Assembly: GCF_000621545.1 (NCBI RefSeq)
Contig: NZ_KK211304.1
Span: 1-64,000, forward strand
Origin: Anaerovibrio lipolyticus LB2005
GTDB lineage: Bacteria; Bacillota; Negativicutes; Selenomonadales; Selenomonadaceae
Direction: 5' to 3'
Length of the DNA stretch: 64,000 nucleotides
Shown: piece by piece, positions 24,912-34,521 of the stretch
How positions within the stretch are numbered: the stretch's first letter is position 1
Layout of the letters: the number at the start of each line of letters is the position of its first letter
Position numbers and translations under genes: made by a program
The notes under the pieces: generated by a model
What the model was told of the DNA's origin: nothing
Seen by the model: only the letters and a program-made list of their open reading frames with translations
Database searches by the model: none

Positions 24912-27900
24912 ATGGGCAAGAAAATGAAGACTATGGATGGTAATACAGCTGCGGCTTATGTGTCTTACGCATTTACCGATGTGGCTGCTATCTATCCTAT
25001 CACCCCATCTTCACCAATGGCAGAGCATGTTGATGAGATGGCTGCAAAGGGGCAGAAGAACCTTTTTGGTCAGAAGGTACGCATTGTTGAGTTGCAATCC
25101 GAGGCTGGTGCTGCAGGTGCAGTTCACGGTTCCTTGCAGGCTGGTGCTTTGACCACCACATACACTGCTTCTCAGGGTATGCTGCTGATGATTCCAAATA
25201 TGTATAAGATTTCCGGCGAGATGCTCCCAGGTGTATTCCATGTATCTGCTCGTGCACTGGCTACTTCTTCACTGAATATTTTCGGTGATCATCAGGATGT
25301 TATGGCTGCACGTCAGACTGGTGTGGCTATGCTGGCAGAATCCTCTGTACAGGAAGTAATGGATTTGGCTGCTGTAGCACATTTGGTTGCTATCAAGGGC
25401 AAGATTCCTTTCCTGAACTTCTTTGATGGTTTCCGCACTTCCCATGAGATTCAGAAGATTGAACTGGTTGATTATGATGATCTGGCCAAGATTCTTGACT
25501 GGGATGCAGTAAATGCTTTCCGTCGTAACGCTCTGAATCCTGACCATCCTGTAATTCGTGGTACTGCTCAGAATGATGATATTTATTTCCAGGGCCGTGA
25601 GGCTGTAAACAAAGCCTATGATGCTTTGCCAGAGCTCGTGGAAGAGGCTATGGGCCAGATGGCCAAGATTACCGGCCGTGAGCATCATATTTTTGATTAC
25701 TATGGTGCCAAGGATGCTGAGCGCGTAGTAATCGCTATTGGTTCCATTAACCAGACACTTCAGGAGTGTGTTGATTTCCTCAACGCTAAGGGTGAGAAGG
25801 TTGGTGCGGTTGCAGTTCATCTCTTCCGTCCATTCTCCGTAGACCATTTCCTGAAGGCTATTCCATCTACTGTAGAAAAGATTGCAGTTCTCGACCGTAC
25901 CAAGGAGCCTGGTGCTCTTGGTGAGCCACTGTATCAGGATGTTCGTACTGCATTCTATGCAAGCCATCGTCATCCACTGATCGTTGGCGGCCGTTATGGC
26001 TTAGGTGGTAAGGATGTAACTCCTACCCAGGTTCTCGGCGTATTTGAGGAACTGAAGAAGGATGCACCTAAGAATGGCTTTACCATTGGTATTGTTGATG
26101 ATCTTTCCAATACATCTCTTGCTCCATATCCAGAGCATGTTAACCTCACTCCAGAAGGAACCACTGCTTGTAAGTTCTGGGGTCTCGGTTCCGATGGTAC
26201 TGTAGGTGCCAACAAGTCTGCTATTAAGATTATCGGTGATAAGACTGATTTGTATGCTCAGGCATACTTCGCTTATGACTCCAAGAAGTCCGGTGGTATT
26301 ACCATGTCCCACCTGCGTTTTGGTAAGTCCCCAATCGCTTCTCCATATCTTATTGATAATGCAAACTTTATTTCCTGCTCCCAGCAGTCTTATGTAAATA
26401 AGTATGACCTTTTGGCAGGCTTACAGCCAGGCGGTACTTTCCTGCTTAATACACTTTGGTCTGACGATGAGCTGTCTGAGAAGCTGCCTGCTTCCATGAA
26501 GCGCTACATTGCCAAGAACAATATTAAGTTCTACACTGTAAATGCTGTTAAGATTGCTCAGGATCTGGGCCTTGGCGGACGTTTCAATATGGTAATGCAG
26601 TCTGCATTCTTCAAACTGGCTGATATTATTCCACTTCAGAAGGCTGTTGGCTATCTGAAGGATGCTATTGTAACTTCTTACGGCAAGAAGGGCCAGAATA
26701 TCGTAGATATGAACAATGGCGCTGTTGATGCCGGTATTGATGCACTTCATCTTGTAAATGTTCCTGCTGACTGGGCTGATGCAAAGGATGCCAAGGAAGA
26801 ATGCAAGTCTGATGTTCCAGCTTACGTTAAGGAGATTCTGGAGCCAGTTAACCGTCAGGAGGGTAACAAGATTACTGTTAAGCAGATGGCTGCCCATGCA
26901 GATGGTACCTTCCCATCCGGCACTGCTGCTTATGAGAAGCGCGGTATTGCAATTAACGTTCCTGAATGGGATGTTACCAAGTGTATTGAGTGTAATCAGT
27001 GCGCATTTGTTTGCCCACATGCTGCAATTCGTCCAGTTCTCACAACTGATGAGGAAAAGGATGCTGCACCAGAGGGCTTTACTTCCAAGCCAGCTCTTGG
27101 CACCAAGGGCCTGAACTTCACTATGGCTATTTCTGCTCTTGACTGCTCTGGCTGTGGCAACTGTGCTATTGTATGCCCTGCCAAGGAGAAGGCTCTTGTT
27201 ATGAAGCCTATCGCTACTCAGATTGACAAGCAGGCTGTATTCGATTATGGTGTGAAGGTTAGCCCTAAGACTAACCCTATGAAGAAGACCACTGTTAAGG
27301 GTTCTCAGTTTGAGACTCCTTGCCTTGAATTCTCCGGCGCTTGCGCAGGTTGCGGCGAGACTCCATACGCTAAGCTCATTACTCAGCTCTTCGGCGGCCG
27401 CATGATGGTAGCTAACGCTACAGGCTGTTCCTCCATTTGGGGTGCATCTGCTCCTGCAATGCCATACACCAAGAATGCTTGGGGCCATGGTCCTGCTTGG
27501 GCTAACTCCCTCTTTGAGGACAACGCAGAGTATGGTCTTGGTATGTTCCTCGGTGTTAAGGCTGTTCGCGAGGCCTTGGCAGCAGACGTTACTGCAGCTA
27601 TTGAGTCCGGCAAGCTGTCCGTTGCATTAAAGGATGCAATGATTGACTGGAAGGACAACATGAACTGTGGTGAGGGTACCCGTGAGCGTTCACTGAATCT
27701 GATTGGTGCTCTTGAAGCTGAGAAGGGTGACGATCCACTTCTCAACAAGATTTATGATAACCGTGACTTCATGGTTAAGCGTTCCCAGTGGATCTTCGGC
27801 GGCGACGGCTGGGCTTACGATATTGGCTACGGCGGTCTGGACCACGTATTGGCTTCCGGCGAGGATGTAAATGTATTCGTATTCGATACTGAGGTATACT

Positions 27901-28433
27901 CCAATACTGGCGGTCAGGCTTCCAAGGCTACTCCTACCGCTGCCATTGCACAGTTTGCTGCAACTGGTAAGAAGACCAAGAAAAAGGATCTGGGCATGAT
28001 GGCTATGTCCTATGGCTATGTATATGTAGCACAGGTTAACATGGGTGCCGACAAGAATCAGGTTCTGAAGGCTATTACAGAGGCTGAGGCTTATCCAGGA
28101 CCATCCCTTATCATTGGTTATGCTCCTTGTATCAACCATGGTATCAAGATTGGTATGGGCAAGTCCCAGATGGAAGCAGCCCGTGCTGTTGAATGTGGTT
28201 ATTGGGCTAACTATCGTTATAACCCAGAGCTGGTTGGCACTGACAAGAACCCATTCACCCTTGATTCCAAGGAGCCAGACTTTGGCAAGTTCCAGGATTA
28301 CCTCATGGGCGAGGTTCGCTACAACAGCTTGAAGCGTGCATTCCCAGAGGCTGCTGAGGCTCTCTTCGAGAAGACTCAGAAGGATGCTGAAACCAGACTC
28401 GCTAACTACAAGAGACTGGCTGGTAAAGAGTAA
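24912..28433 (+). CDS. nifJ: Pyruvate:ferredoxin (flavodoxin) oxidoreductase (1173 aa)
   Basis: The one-subunit enzyme that converts pyruvate and CoA to acetyl-CoA and CO2 while reducing ferredoxin, central to anaerobic fermentation. The order is complete: domain I (from KTMDGNTAAAYVSYAFTDVA), domain II transketolase-like, the gamma-type domain, two ferredoxin-like 4Fe-4S clusters (CIECNQCAFVCP and CSGCGNCAIVCP at about 690-760), a further Cys set (CAGCGETPYAKL), and the TPP-binding region (GGDGWAYDIGYGGLDH). Length is typical. GAGAGGAGAG lies upstream of ATG 24912. Strongly biased codon use fits very high expression. Own promoter and terminator: monocistronic. Confidence 0.97.
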   Translation: MGKKMKTMDGNTAAAYVSYAFTDVAAIYPITPSSPMAEHVDEMAAKGQKNLFGQKVRIVELQSEAGAAGAVHGSLQAGALTTTYTASQGMLLMIPNMYKISGEMLPGVFHVSARALATSSLNIFGDHQDVMAARQTGVAMLAESSVQEVMDLAAVAHLVAIKGKIPFLNFFDGFRTSHEIQKIELVDYDDLAKILDWDAVNAFRRNALNPDHPVIRGTAQNDDIYFQGREAVNKAYDALPELVEEAMGQMAKITGREHHIFDYYGAKDAERVVIAIGSINQTLQECVDFLNAKGEKVGAVAVHLFRPFSVDHFLKAIPSTVEKIAVLDRTKEPGALGEPLYQDVRTAFYASHRHPLIVGGRYGLGGKDVTPTQVLGVFEELKKDAPKNGFTIGIVDDLSNTSLAPYPEHVNLTPEGTTACKFWGLGSDGTVGANKSAIKIIGDKTDLYAQAYFAYDSKKSGGITMSHLRFGKSPIASPYLIDNANFISCSQQSYVNKYDLLAGLQPGGTFLLNTLWSDDELSEKLPASMKRYIAKNNIKFYTVNAVKIAQDLGLGGRFNMVMQSAFFKLADIIPLQKAVGYLKDAIVTSYGKKGQNIVDMNNGAVDAGIDALHLVNVPADWADAKDAKEECKSDVPAYVKEILEPVNRQEGNKITVKQMAAHADGTFPSGTAAYEKRGIAINVPEWDVTKCIECNQCAFVCPHAAIRPVLTTDEEKDAAPEGFTSKPALGTKGLNFTMAISALDCSGCGNCAIVCPAKEKALVMKPIATQIDKQAVFDYGVKVSPKTNPMKKTTVKGSQFETPCLEFSGACAGCGETPYAKLITQLFGGRMMVANATGCSSIWGASAPAMPYTKNAWGHGPAWANSLFEDNAEYGLGMFLGVKAVREALAADVTAAIESGKLSVALKDAMIDWKDNMNCGEGTRERSLNLIGALEAEKGDDPLLNKIYDNRDFMVKRSQWIFGGDGWAYDIGYGGLDHVLASGEDVNVFVFDTEVYSNTGGQASKATPTAAIAQFAATGKKTKKKDLGMMAMSYGYVYVAQVNMGADKNQVLKAITEAEAYPGPSLIIGYAPCINHGIKIGMGKSQMEAARAVECGYWANYRYNPELVGTDKNPFTLDSKEPDFGKFQDYLMGEVRYNSLKRAFPEAAEALFEKTQKDAETRLANYKRLAGKE

Positions 28434-28489
28434 TAAATCACTATTTTGCTAATTTGCTAATTTGCTATACTAACCCCTAGAAATATTTT

Positions 28490-28528
28490 GGAGCACTGAT
28501 CAGATACGTTGACAGTGCTCCCTTTTTT
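28490..28528 (+). terminator. Intrinsic terminator of nifJ
   Basis: GGAGCACTG (28490-28498) pairs perfectly with CAGTGCTCC (28513-28521), followed by a run of T at 28523-28528. Confidence 0.88.
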
Positions 28529-28554
28529 GCATTTGTTTGCTGAGATGGTATAGT

Positions 28555-28584
28555 TTGGACTTTCCTTCCATAATATGATAAAAT
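28555..28584 (+). promoter_or_regulatory. Possible promoter of the def-fmt operon
   Basis: TTGGAC (28555-28560), 18 bp, TAAAAT (28579-28584), 35 bases before the def start. Confidence 0.5.
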
Positions 28585-28618
28585 TAGACGGATATAGAGA
28601 AATAGGAGGGTGTTATAG

Positions 28619-29086
28619 TTGGCACTGTTAGATATAGTAAAAGCTGGTGATCCTGTTTTAAAACAGGTTGCCGCTCCAATAGAGAAGGTTGACAGCAAAA
28701 TTAGAAAGCTGATGGAAAATATGGCTGAGACCATGTATAAGGCTGATGGAGTCGGTTTGGCCGCGCCACAGGTGGGTCAGTCCATACGTTTGGTGGTAAT
28801 TGATGTTGGTGACGACAATGGCCTGGTGGAAATGGTGAATCCTGTGATTACACGTCGTGAGGGCACCGAGATCGGCCAGGAGGGATGCCTAAGTGTGCCA
28901 AATGTATTTGGCGATGTGGAACGTGCGGAGAAGGTTAGCGTTGATTACCTTAACCGTTGGGGCAAGAAAAAGCATCTTACAGCAAAGGGCCTTATGGCAC
29001 GCTGCATTCAGCATGAGCTGGATCATTTGGAGGGTACATTGTTTATTGATGTGGCCAAGACCATTAAGCAGGGAGAAAACAAATGA
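28619..29086 (+). CDS. def: Peptide deformylase (155 aa)
   Basis: It removes the formyl group from the N-terminal Met of new proteins. The three metal-site motifs are present: GVGLAAPQVGQ (motif 1), EGCLSVP (motif 2, metal-binding Cys), and QHELDHLEG (motif 3, HExxH). The start is a TTG at 28619, with AGGAGGG at 28604-28610 spaced 8 bases, giving the usual MALLDIVKAGDPVL N-terminus. It overlaps fmt by ATGA, so removal and addition of formyl groups are co-expressed. Confidence 0.95.
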   Translation: MALLDIVKAGDPVLKQVAAPIEKVDSKIRKLMENMAETMYKADGVGLAAPQVGQSIRLVVIDVGDDNGLVEMVNPVITRREGTEIGQEGCLSVPNVFGDVERAEKVSVDYLNRWGKKKHLTAKGLMARCIQHELDHLEGTLFIDVAKTIKQGENK

Positions 29087-30015
29087 GCAAATTAAAAACT
29101 GTTTTTATGGGAACTCCGGACTTTGCCGTTGGTTGTCTGGAGGTAATGCAGGAAAAGACGGAAGTGCTTACCGTTATTACACAGCCTGACCGTCCAAAGG
29201 GGAGAGGTCAGAAAATGACACCTTCTCCAGTAAAGGTTAAGGCACTGGAATATGGTTTGCCTGTTTGGCAGCCAGAGAAAATAAAGACAGCTGATTGTGT
29301 GGCAAGGTTAAAGGAGTTAAATCCTGATCTTATTGTGGTGGTAGCCTTTGGTCAAATCCTTTCCCAGGAGGTTTTGGACATTCCCCGCCTGGGCTGCGTA
29401 AATGTTCATGCTTCTTTGTTGCCTAGATATCGTGGTGCGGCACCTATTCATTGGTCCATTATTAACGGGGAAACTGAAACTGGCGTAACCACCATGATGA
29501 TGGATGCGGGCCTTGATACCGGAGATATGCTTCTTAAGAGTAAAATAGAGATTACACCGGATATGACTACAGAGGAGCTTCACGATAAGCTGGCGGTTAT
29601 GGGCAGCAAATTGTTGGCAGATACTGTTGATGGGCTTATGGCTGGGACTATCACTCCGGAAAAACAGGATGACAGCCTTACTAACTACGCTTCCATGCTT
29701 ACCAAGGAAACCGGTCATATCGACTGGACCAAGTCTGCCCAGGAGGTTCACAATCTCGTGCGTGGCCTTAACTCCTGGCCAGTGGCCTGGACCTTGTTGG
29801 ACGGCAAAAACTACAAGGTGTGGAGCACCAAGGTGAGAAATGATAAGTCCGGTAATCCGGGTGAGGTGCTGGAGCTTACCAAAAAGAGCTTTATTGTTGC
29901 TGCAGGCAAGGGGGCTGTGGAAATCACAGAGATTCAGCCACCTAGTAAAAAACGCATGTCAGCAGGTGATTTTGTTCGGGGAAATGGCGTAAAAGCTGGA
30001 TTGATTTTTAATTAA
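29083..30015 (+). CDS. fmt: Methionyl-tRNA formyltransferase (310 aa)
   Basis: It formylates initiator Met-tRNA using 10-formyl-tetrahydrofolate. The N-terminal catalytic domain carries VFMGTPDFAVGCLE and the signature NVHASLLPRYRGAAPIHW (Asn-His catalytic block), then GDMLLKSKIEI. The C-terminal OB-like domain (about 205-310) includes the VRGLNSWPVAWT motif. Length is standard. The start ATG overlaps the def stop. An initiator tRNA-Met gene lies in this window at 49.2 kb. Confidence 0.96.
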   Translation: MSKLKTVFMGTPDFAVGCLEVMQEKTEVLTVITQPDRPKGRGQKMTPSPVKVKALEYGLPVWQPEKIKTADCVARLKELNPDLIVVVAFGQILSQEVLDIPRLGCVNVHASLLPRYRGAAPIHWSIINGETETGVTTMMMDAGLDTGDMLLKSKIEITPDMTTEELHDKLAVMGSKLLADTVDGLMAGTITPEKQDDSLTNYASMLTKETGHIDWTKSAQEVHNLVRGLNSWPVAWTLLDGKNYKVWSTKVRNDKSGNPGEVLELTKKSFIVAAGKGAVEITEIQPPSKKRMSAGDFVRGNGVKAGLIFN

Positions 30016-30039
30016 TGTTGTTTTCCCAGAGGATAAGTT

Positions 30040-30840
30040 ATGAAATACACGGTAAAAAAGGCTAAGAAGCGACTTTTCATCAGTCTTTTGTGCATAACCT
30101 ATATTATTATGCTGATAATATGTGCAGGAGTCTGGTTTATAACCCTTCCTGGTCTTAATAATATAAATCCTCATCTGGCCCCTGCCTTTGCGGCGGCTAT
30201 GATAGGAATCCTGTTCCTTATTGGTTTTGGCATTTTGGGAATGGTGTTTGGCATAAAAGGTTGGCCATTGCCAACTATTTTTAAAAAGCAGACCTATACC
30301 CTTTTGAATGTCCTTTATTATATTGTTATTTCGGCAGGAAAAATCGTTGGGATTGATCGTCGGCGCATAGAGGCATCCTATGTGGCAGTGAGTAATACCA
30401 TTGTAGGTAATCGTCATTTAAAGGTGCCGGCTGACAGACTGTTAGTGGTGACACCCCACTGCTTGCAGCTGAGCACTTGTCCCCATAAGATAACTACGGA
30501 TCCCAATAATTGCAAGCGTTGTGGTGGTTGTAATATTGGAGATTTGGTAACCTTGGCTGAAGAAATCGGCTTTCATTTTTTCGTGGTAACGGGGGGAACC
30601 CTGGCCCGTCAAAAGGTTATGGAAATAAGACCACAGGCGGTTGTGGCTGTGGCCTGCGAGCGAGATTTGGCCAGCGGTATCCAGGATGTATACCCTATTC
30701 CTTCAGTAGGTGTTATGAATATTCGCCCTAATGGTCCATGCTTCAATACTAAGGTAGATGTTGAGGAGTTCAAAAGGGTCATTATGGATATTATAGATTT
30801 GCCTGCGTCTGATGCTGTCAGCCAGGAAAAGGAGAATTAA
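30040..30840 (+). CDS. DUF116 membrane protein (266 aa)
   Basis: Two N-terminal membrane helices (about 12-38 and 48-70) are followed by a cytosolic DUF116 domain. That domain has a cysteine set, CPHKITTDPNNCKRCGGCNI (about 148-167), suggesting an iron-sulfur or metal site, and VAVACERDLASGIQD. The function is unknown. In Firmicutes this family is commonly encoded between fmt and rsmB, exactly as here; its stop is immediately followed by the rsmB ATG. A role linked to translation or rRNA modification is sometimes assumed from context only. Confidence 0.85.
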   Translation: MKYTVKKAKKRLFISLLCITYIIMLIICAGVWFITLPGLNNINPHLAPAFAAAMIGILFLIGFGILGMVFGIKGWPLPTIFKKQTYTLLNVLYYIVISAGKIVGIDRRRIEASYVAVSNTIVGNRHLKVPADRLLVVTPHCLQLSTCPHKITTDPNNCKRCGGCNIGDLVTLAEEIGFHFFVVTGGTLARQKVMEIRPQAVVAVACERDLASGIQDVYPIPSVGVMNIRPNGPCFNTKVDVEEFKRVIMDIIDLPASDAVSQEKEN

Positions 30841-32169
30841 ATGGATAAAGCACGTGAAACGGCTTTGAAAATTATAAATGCGGTCCATGAACAGGAGGCT
30901 TATGCCAATGTAGCTCTGGCCAAGGAGCTACGCAAGGGCGGTCTTAGTGATATGGACCGTCGTTTTGTTACTGAGCTTGTTTATGGTACCGTAAAGGCAG
31001 GGGAAACTCTGGACTGGATTATCAGAAAGTATATTAATCGTCCCATAAGCAAGGTTAGCCCGATTATAAGGGATATTTTGCGCATGGGCGTTTATCAGCT
31101 TAAATACATGGATAAGGTGCCTGACTCCGCTGCTTGCAATGAGTCTGTGGAGCTGGCTAAGCGTTTTGGACATGCGGGGGTTGCCAAATTTGTCAATGGT
31201 GTAATGCGTACCATGGTAAGAGAGCCGGAAAAGGGGGCATTTCCAGAGGGAAAGGGCAATGCCACTGTTCAGTTGGCCCTTACGGAGCAGCATCCGGAGT
31301 GGCTGGTTCGCCGTTGGATTAAGGAATTTGGCTATGATGAGGCGGCAAAGCTGTGTGCATTTAATAATCAGCAGGCACCGCTTTCTGTACGGGCCAATAC
31401 ACTGAAGACAAACCGTTCAGAGCTTATGCTTCAGCTTATTTCAGTGGGGGTGGATTGTCAGCAGTCTGTCTTCACTCCAGAGGGAGTTATTATTAATTCC
31501 CATGGCTCCCTTGATGATTTGCAGGTGCTTCAGGATGGTTATTGCCAGGTCCAGGATGAAAGCTCCATGCTGGTGGCCCATGTGGTGGATCCGCAGCCGG
31601 GGGAGCTGGTATTGGATGTGTGCAGTGCTCCGGGAGGAAAAACTACCCACATGGCAGCCATGATGGAAAATCGTGGACGCATTGTGGCCTGTGATATTTA
31701 TGATCATAAGCTGGAAAGAGTCAGAAGCAATGCAGAGCGCCTTGGTATCACCATTATTGATCCAATGCTTATTGATGCAAGGGAAATCTGGCAGGAATTT
31801 CCACAAGAGGCAGACAGGGTTTTGGTGGATGCACCGTGCTCTGGCTTGGGAGTTCTCAGAAGAAAGCCTGATTCCAGATGGCGTAAATCTCCTGAGCTTA
31901 TAAAGGAGCTGCCTAAGCTGCAGCTGGAAATTCTCAGAAGTGCTGCTGCAGCAGTAAAGCCGGGGGGACTTTTGGTGTATAGTACCTGTACTATAGCTCA
32001 CGAGGAAAATCAGGATGTGGTTAAGGCATTTTTGGAAAAGGCCAAGGAATTTACTCTGGAAAATGCCGGGGAGAGACTACCTGTACCAAGAGATGATGAA
32101 ATGGTTCAGCTGTATCCTCAGCGTGATGGTACAGACGGATTCTTTATTTCATGTATGAGGAGAAAATAA
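30841..32169 (+). CDS. rsmB: 16S rRNA m5C967 methyltransferase RsmB (442 aa)
   Basis: An SAM-dependent RNA cytosine-5 methyltransferase. An N-terminal NusB-like RNA-binding domain (about 1-140; RFVTELVYGTVKAGETLDWI) precedes a Rossmann catalytic domain. The SAM-binding block is LDVCSAPGGKTTHMAAMMEN, followed by VDAPCSGLGVLRRKPD (first catalytic Cys) and VYSTCTIAHEENQDVV (second Cys). Length is typical. It abuts the DUF116 gene and is 6 bases before rlmN, within one operon of translation-related genes. Confidence 0.95.
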   Translation: MDKARETALKIINAVHEQEAYANVALAKELRKGGLSDMDRRFVTELVYGTVKAGETLDWIIRKYINRPISKVSPIIRDILRMGVYQLKYMDKVPDSAACNESVELAKRFGHAGVAKFVNGVMRTMVREPEKGAFPEGKGNATVQLALTEQHPEWLVRRWIKEFGYDEAAKLCAFNNQQAPLSVRANTLKTNRSELMLQLISVGVDCQQSVFTPEGVIINSHGSLDDLQVLQDGYCQVQDESSMLVAHVVDPQPGELVLDVCSAPGGKTTHMAAMMENRGRIVACDIYDHKLERVRSNAERLGITIIDPMLIDAREIWQEFPQEADRVLVDAPCSGLGVLRRKPDSRWRKSPELIKELPKLQLEILRSAAAAVKPGGLLVYSTCTIAHEENQDVVKAFLEKAKEFTLENAGERLPVPRDDEMVQLYPQRDGTDGFFISCMRRK

Positions 32170-32175
32170 ATCATC

Positions 32176-33216
32176 ATGGTTAATATTTTCGGCAAAACAT
32201 TGGAGGAGCTTACAGAGCTTCTTACGGAATGGGGATTGCCAAAGTTCCGCGGCAAGCAGCTGGCGGATTGGATGTACAAGAAAAGCGTTACTGATTTTAA
32301 TGAAATGCAAAATCTTCCTAAGAGTATGAGGGAAAAGCTGGCGACGGAGTGCGTGATTGACCGTGCTGCCAGGGTGGATCAGCTGGATTCTGCCGACGGC
32401 AGAACATCCAAGTTTCTCCTTAATTTCTCTGATGGGGTAGGGGTGGAAACGGTGCTTATGCGCCAGCCCTACGGAAACAGTATTTGTGTTTCCTCTCAGG
32501 CGGGGTGCAATATGGGCTGTGCCTTTTGTGCTTCAACTCTTCACGGCATGGTCCGTGACCTTACTGCGGGAGAGATGCTGGCCCAGACCTATTACATAAA
32601 TGATATGCTGTCAAAGACCGGGGAAAAGGTAGATACCATAGTTATTATGGGTTCTGGTGAGCCACTGACTAATTATGATAATGTTCTAAAATATATAAGA
32701 TTGCTCCATGAGGATTATTGTCTTGGAATGAGCTACCGCAGTGTAACCTTATCCACCTCTGGTATTGTTCCCAACATTTATCGTTTGGCCCAGGAGGAGA
32801 TACCAGTTAATCTCTCAATTTCCCTACACGCACCAGAGAACAGCCTTCGCTCGGAGCTTATGCCCATTAATCGCAAGTATCCTATGGCTGATGTGGTAAA
32901 GGCCGGAGGGGATTATGGTGAAAAGACCCATCGCCGGGTTACCTATGAGTACATTCTTATAGATGGAGTAAATGATAATGCCAAGCAGGCCAAGGAATTG
33001 GTGGAGCTGCTGAAGGGACAGCTGGCCTCGGTAAATTTGATACCTATAAATCCCGTTGTGGAACGGAATTGGAATCGTCCCTCCCCGGAGAGAATAGATT
33101 TCTTTGAGAAGTATTTGGCCAAGCACCATATTACGGTAACAGTTCGTCGGGAAATGGGGAATGATATTCAGGCTGCCTGCGGACAGTTGAGAAACAGACA
33201 TCTGGATAATGGCTGA
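32176..33216 (+). CDS. rlmN: 23S rRNA/tRNA (adenine-C2)-methyltransferase RlmN (346 aa)
   Basis: A radical SAM enzyme that methylates C2 of A2503 in 23S rRNA and A37 in some tRNAs. The cluster motif is CNMGCAFCAS (CxxxCxxC) at about 112-121. The family blocks GSGEPLTNYDNVLKYIRLL and LSISLHAPENSLRSELMP are present. The C-terminal catalytic Cys lies in DIQAACGQLRN. Length is normal. It closes the def-to-rlmN group; an 87-base gap with a promoter precedes the FHA genes. Confidence 0.96.
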   Translation: MVNIFGKTLEELTELLTEWGLPKFRGKQLADWMYKKSVTDFNEMQNLPKSMREKLATECVIDRAARVDQLDSADGRTSKFLLNFSDGVGVETVLMRQPYGNSICVSSQAGCNMGCAFCASTLHGMVRDLTAGEMLAQTYYINDMLSKTGEKVDTIVIMGSGEPLTNYDNVLKYIRLLHEDYCLGMSYRSVTLSTSGIVPNIYRLAQEEIPVNLSISLHAPENSLRSELMPINRKYPMADVVKAGGDYGEKTHRRVTYEYILIDGVNDNAKQAKELVELLKGQLASVNLIPINPVVERNWNRPSPERIDFFEKYLAKHHITVTVRREMGNDIQAACGQLRNRHLDNG

Positions 33217-33244
33217 GATAGCTGATTTTATGCGGATTATCTTA

Positions 33245-33273
33245 TTTACTTGTATAGATTTAAGATGTAAAAT
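33245..33273 (+). promoter_or_regulatory. Promoter of the FHA-PP2C-RodA-PBP-PknB operon
   Basis: TTTACT (33245-33250), 17 bp, TAAAAT (33268-33273), followed by AGGAGG at 33291-33296 before ATG 33304. This allows separate control of the phosphorylation and cell-wall block. Confidence 0.55.
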
Positions 33274-33303
33274 TAAGACTAGTAAGGCTTAGGAGGGACT
33301 ATT

Positions 33304-34059
33304 ATGTCTATAGGAAATCTGGAGTCTTTTCTGGAAAAAAAGATAGAGGGATTTTTTAATCGCAAGCTGAGCTCTGTCCTGGAACCAACTGAGGTCATAA
33401 AGCAGCTGGAGCGAGAAATAATCAGAAAAAGGCGCAAGAGTCAGACGGGTCTGATTGTGCCTAATTTTTATTATGTGGAAATGGCCCCTGATGATTATCA
33501 GCGTCTCTGTGCCCGTCGCTTTCTTGATGAGCTTTATGTCATGGTGGAAAAGATGATTATTTCCAATGACTGTTTTATGGATGGGCAGCTGGAAATTACT
33601 CTGAATGCCAATGAGGAGTTCAAGAAGGGCACCTGCGAGGTGAAGGGAACCTTTGTGGATGACAGCTACGGAGAAATGGAACAGCCAATTGAGGTGCCTG
33701 AGTGCCATACCATTGTGCTGAACAAATCAGAATTCAAGCCGCCTCTTAACCTGCCGGTGGAGCACAAGACAGTAAGTCTGCTGGCAATAGAGGGGCCTGA
33801 TATAGATTCATATTTGGAGTTTGGAGAAAAGCAGATATATATCGGCAGAAGGGTTAATAACGATTTTATTCTTACTGATACCAATGCTTCCAGAGTCCAT
33901 GCTTTTATAACCTATGAAAGGCATCGTCATATATTGTATGACGCCGAAAGTCTTAATGGCACCTTTGTAAATGGACAAATGGTAGTGTCACCACAGCTCC
34001 TTCATACCGGGGATGAAATTCGGATTGGTGAGACGGTGCTGGTGTATGAGGTGATTTGA
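33304..34059 (+). CDS. FhaA-like protein: DUF3662 plus FHA domain (251 aa)
   Basis: The N-terminal half (about 1-115) is a DUF3662 domain beginning IGNLESFLEKKIEGFFNRK, as in mycobacterial FhaA. The C-terminal FHA domain (about 170-250), with IYIGRRVNNDFILTD, SRVHAFI and LNGTFVNG, binds phosphothreonine. The Gly-Arg, Ser-Arg-x-His and Asn-Gly signature residues of the FHA pocket are all visible. It is probably a substrate or adaptor of the PASTA kinase encoded five genes downstream, linking phosphorylation to peptidoglycan synthesis (inference from the actinobacterial counterpart). AGGAGG lies 7 bases before the start. Confidence 0.85.
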   Translation: MSIGNLESFLEKKIEGFFNRKLSSVLEPTEVIKQLEREIIRKRRKSQTGLIVPNFYYVEMAPDDYQRLCARRFLDELYVMVEKMIISNDCFMDGQLEITLNANEEFKKGTCEVKGTFVDDSYGEMEQPIEVPECHTIVLNKSEFKPPLNLPVEHKTVSLLAIEGPDIDSYLEFGEKQIYIGRRVNNDFILTDTNASRVHAFITYERHRHILYDAESLNGTFVNGQMVVSPQLLHTGDEIRIGETVLVYEVI

Positions 34060-34060
34060 T

Positions 34061-34516
34061 ATGCAGGGAACTGCAATAGTAATTAAGACGTTGGGCATTG
34101 CCCTTCAATATGGGTTGCTTCTATTATTACTGTATTTTGTCTACAAGCTGATGAAGTTTATGAAAAAGGATAGTCAGCATGTGGTGGAAGATATATACGC
34201 AGTTACGGAAATTTCCAATGTGGAAGCGGTGCTGACAGTGCTGGAGGCTGCTGATCAGAGTATGGTGGGACAGCGGTTTGCCTTTTCCAATCATATCAGT
34301 ATTGGACGGGGGAACGATAACGACATCGTATTAAATGATAGCTTTGCTTCACATCATCATGCGGAAATAGCCCTTTTGAATAACCTGTATGTAATAGAGG
34401 ATATGGGCAGCGTAAATAAAACCTATGTGAATAACGAGCCTATCACCGGGCGTCAGTATCTGCAGTCCGGGGATTTGATTTCTGTAGGCTCTGCTACATT
34501 TGAGTTCGGGAGGTGA
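34061..34516 (+). CDS. FhaB-like membrane-anchored FHA protein (151 aa)
   Basis: One N-terminal membrane helix (about residues 10-30, ALQYGLLLLLLYFVYKLMKF) is followed by a cytosolic FHA domain (about 70-150) with ISIGRGNDNDIVLND, SFASHHHAEI and NKTYVNNEP. This is the layout of actinobacterial FhaB/FipA. It starts 1 base after the FhaA-like stop and overlaps the start of the PP2C gene. It probably recruits phosphorylated partners to the membrane near RodA/PBP. Confidence 0.85.
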   Translation: MQGTAIVIKTLGIALQYGLLLLLLYFVYKLMKFMKKDSQHVVEDIYAVTEISNVEAVLTVLEAADQSMVGQRFAFSNHISIGRGNDNDIVLNDSFASHHHAEIALLNNLYVIEDMGSVNKTYVNNEPITGRQYLQSGDLISVGSATFEFGR

Positions 34517-34521
34517 TAGAT

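Noticed and set aside
28445-28468. Three 8-base units TTTGCTAA/TTTGCTAA/TTTGCTAT after nifJ
   Set aside because: They resemble half of the XRE palindrome, but no full dyad exists and they lie downstream of a gene; probably slippage in AT-rich sequence.
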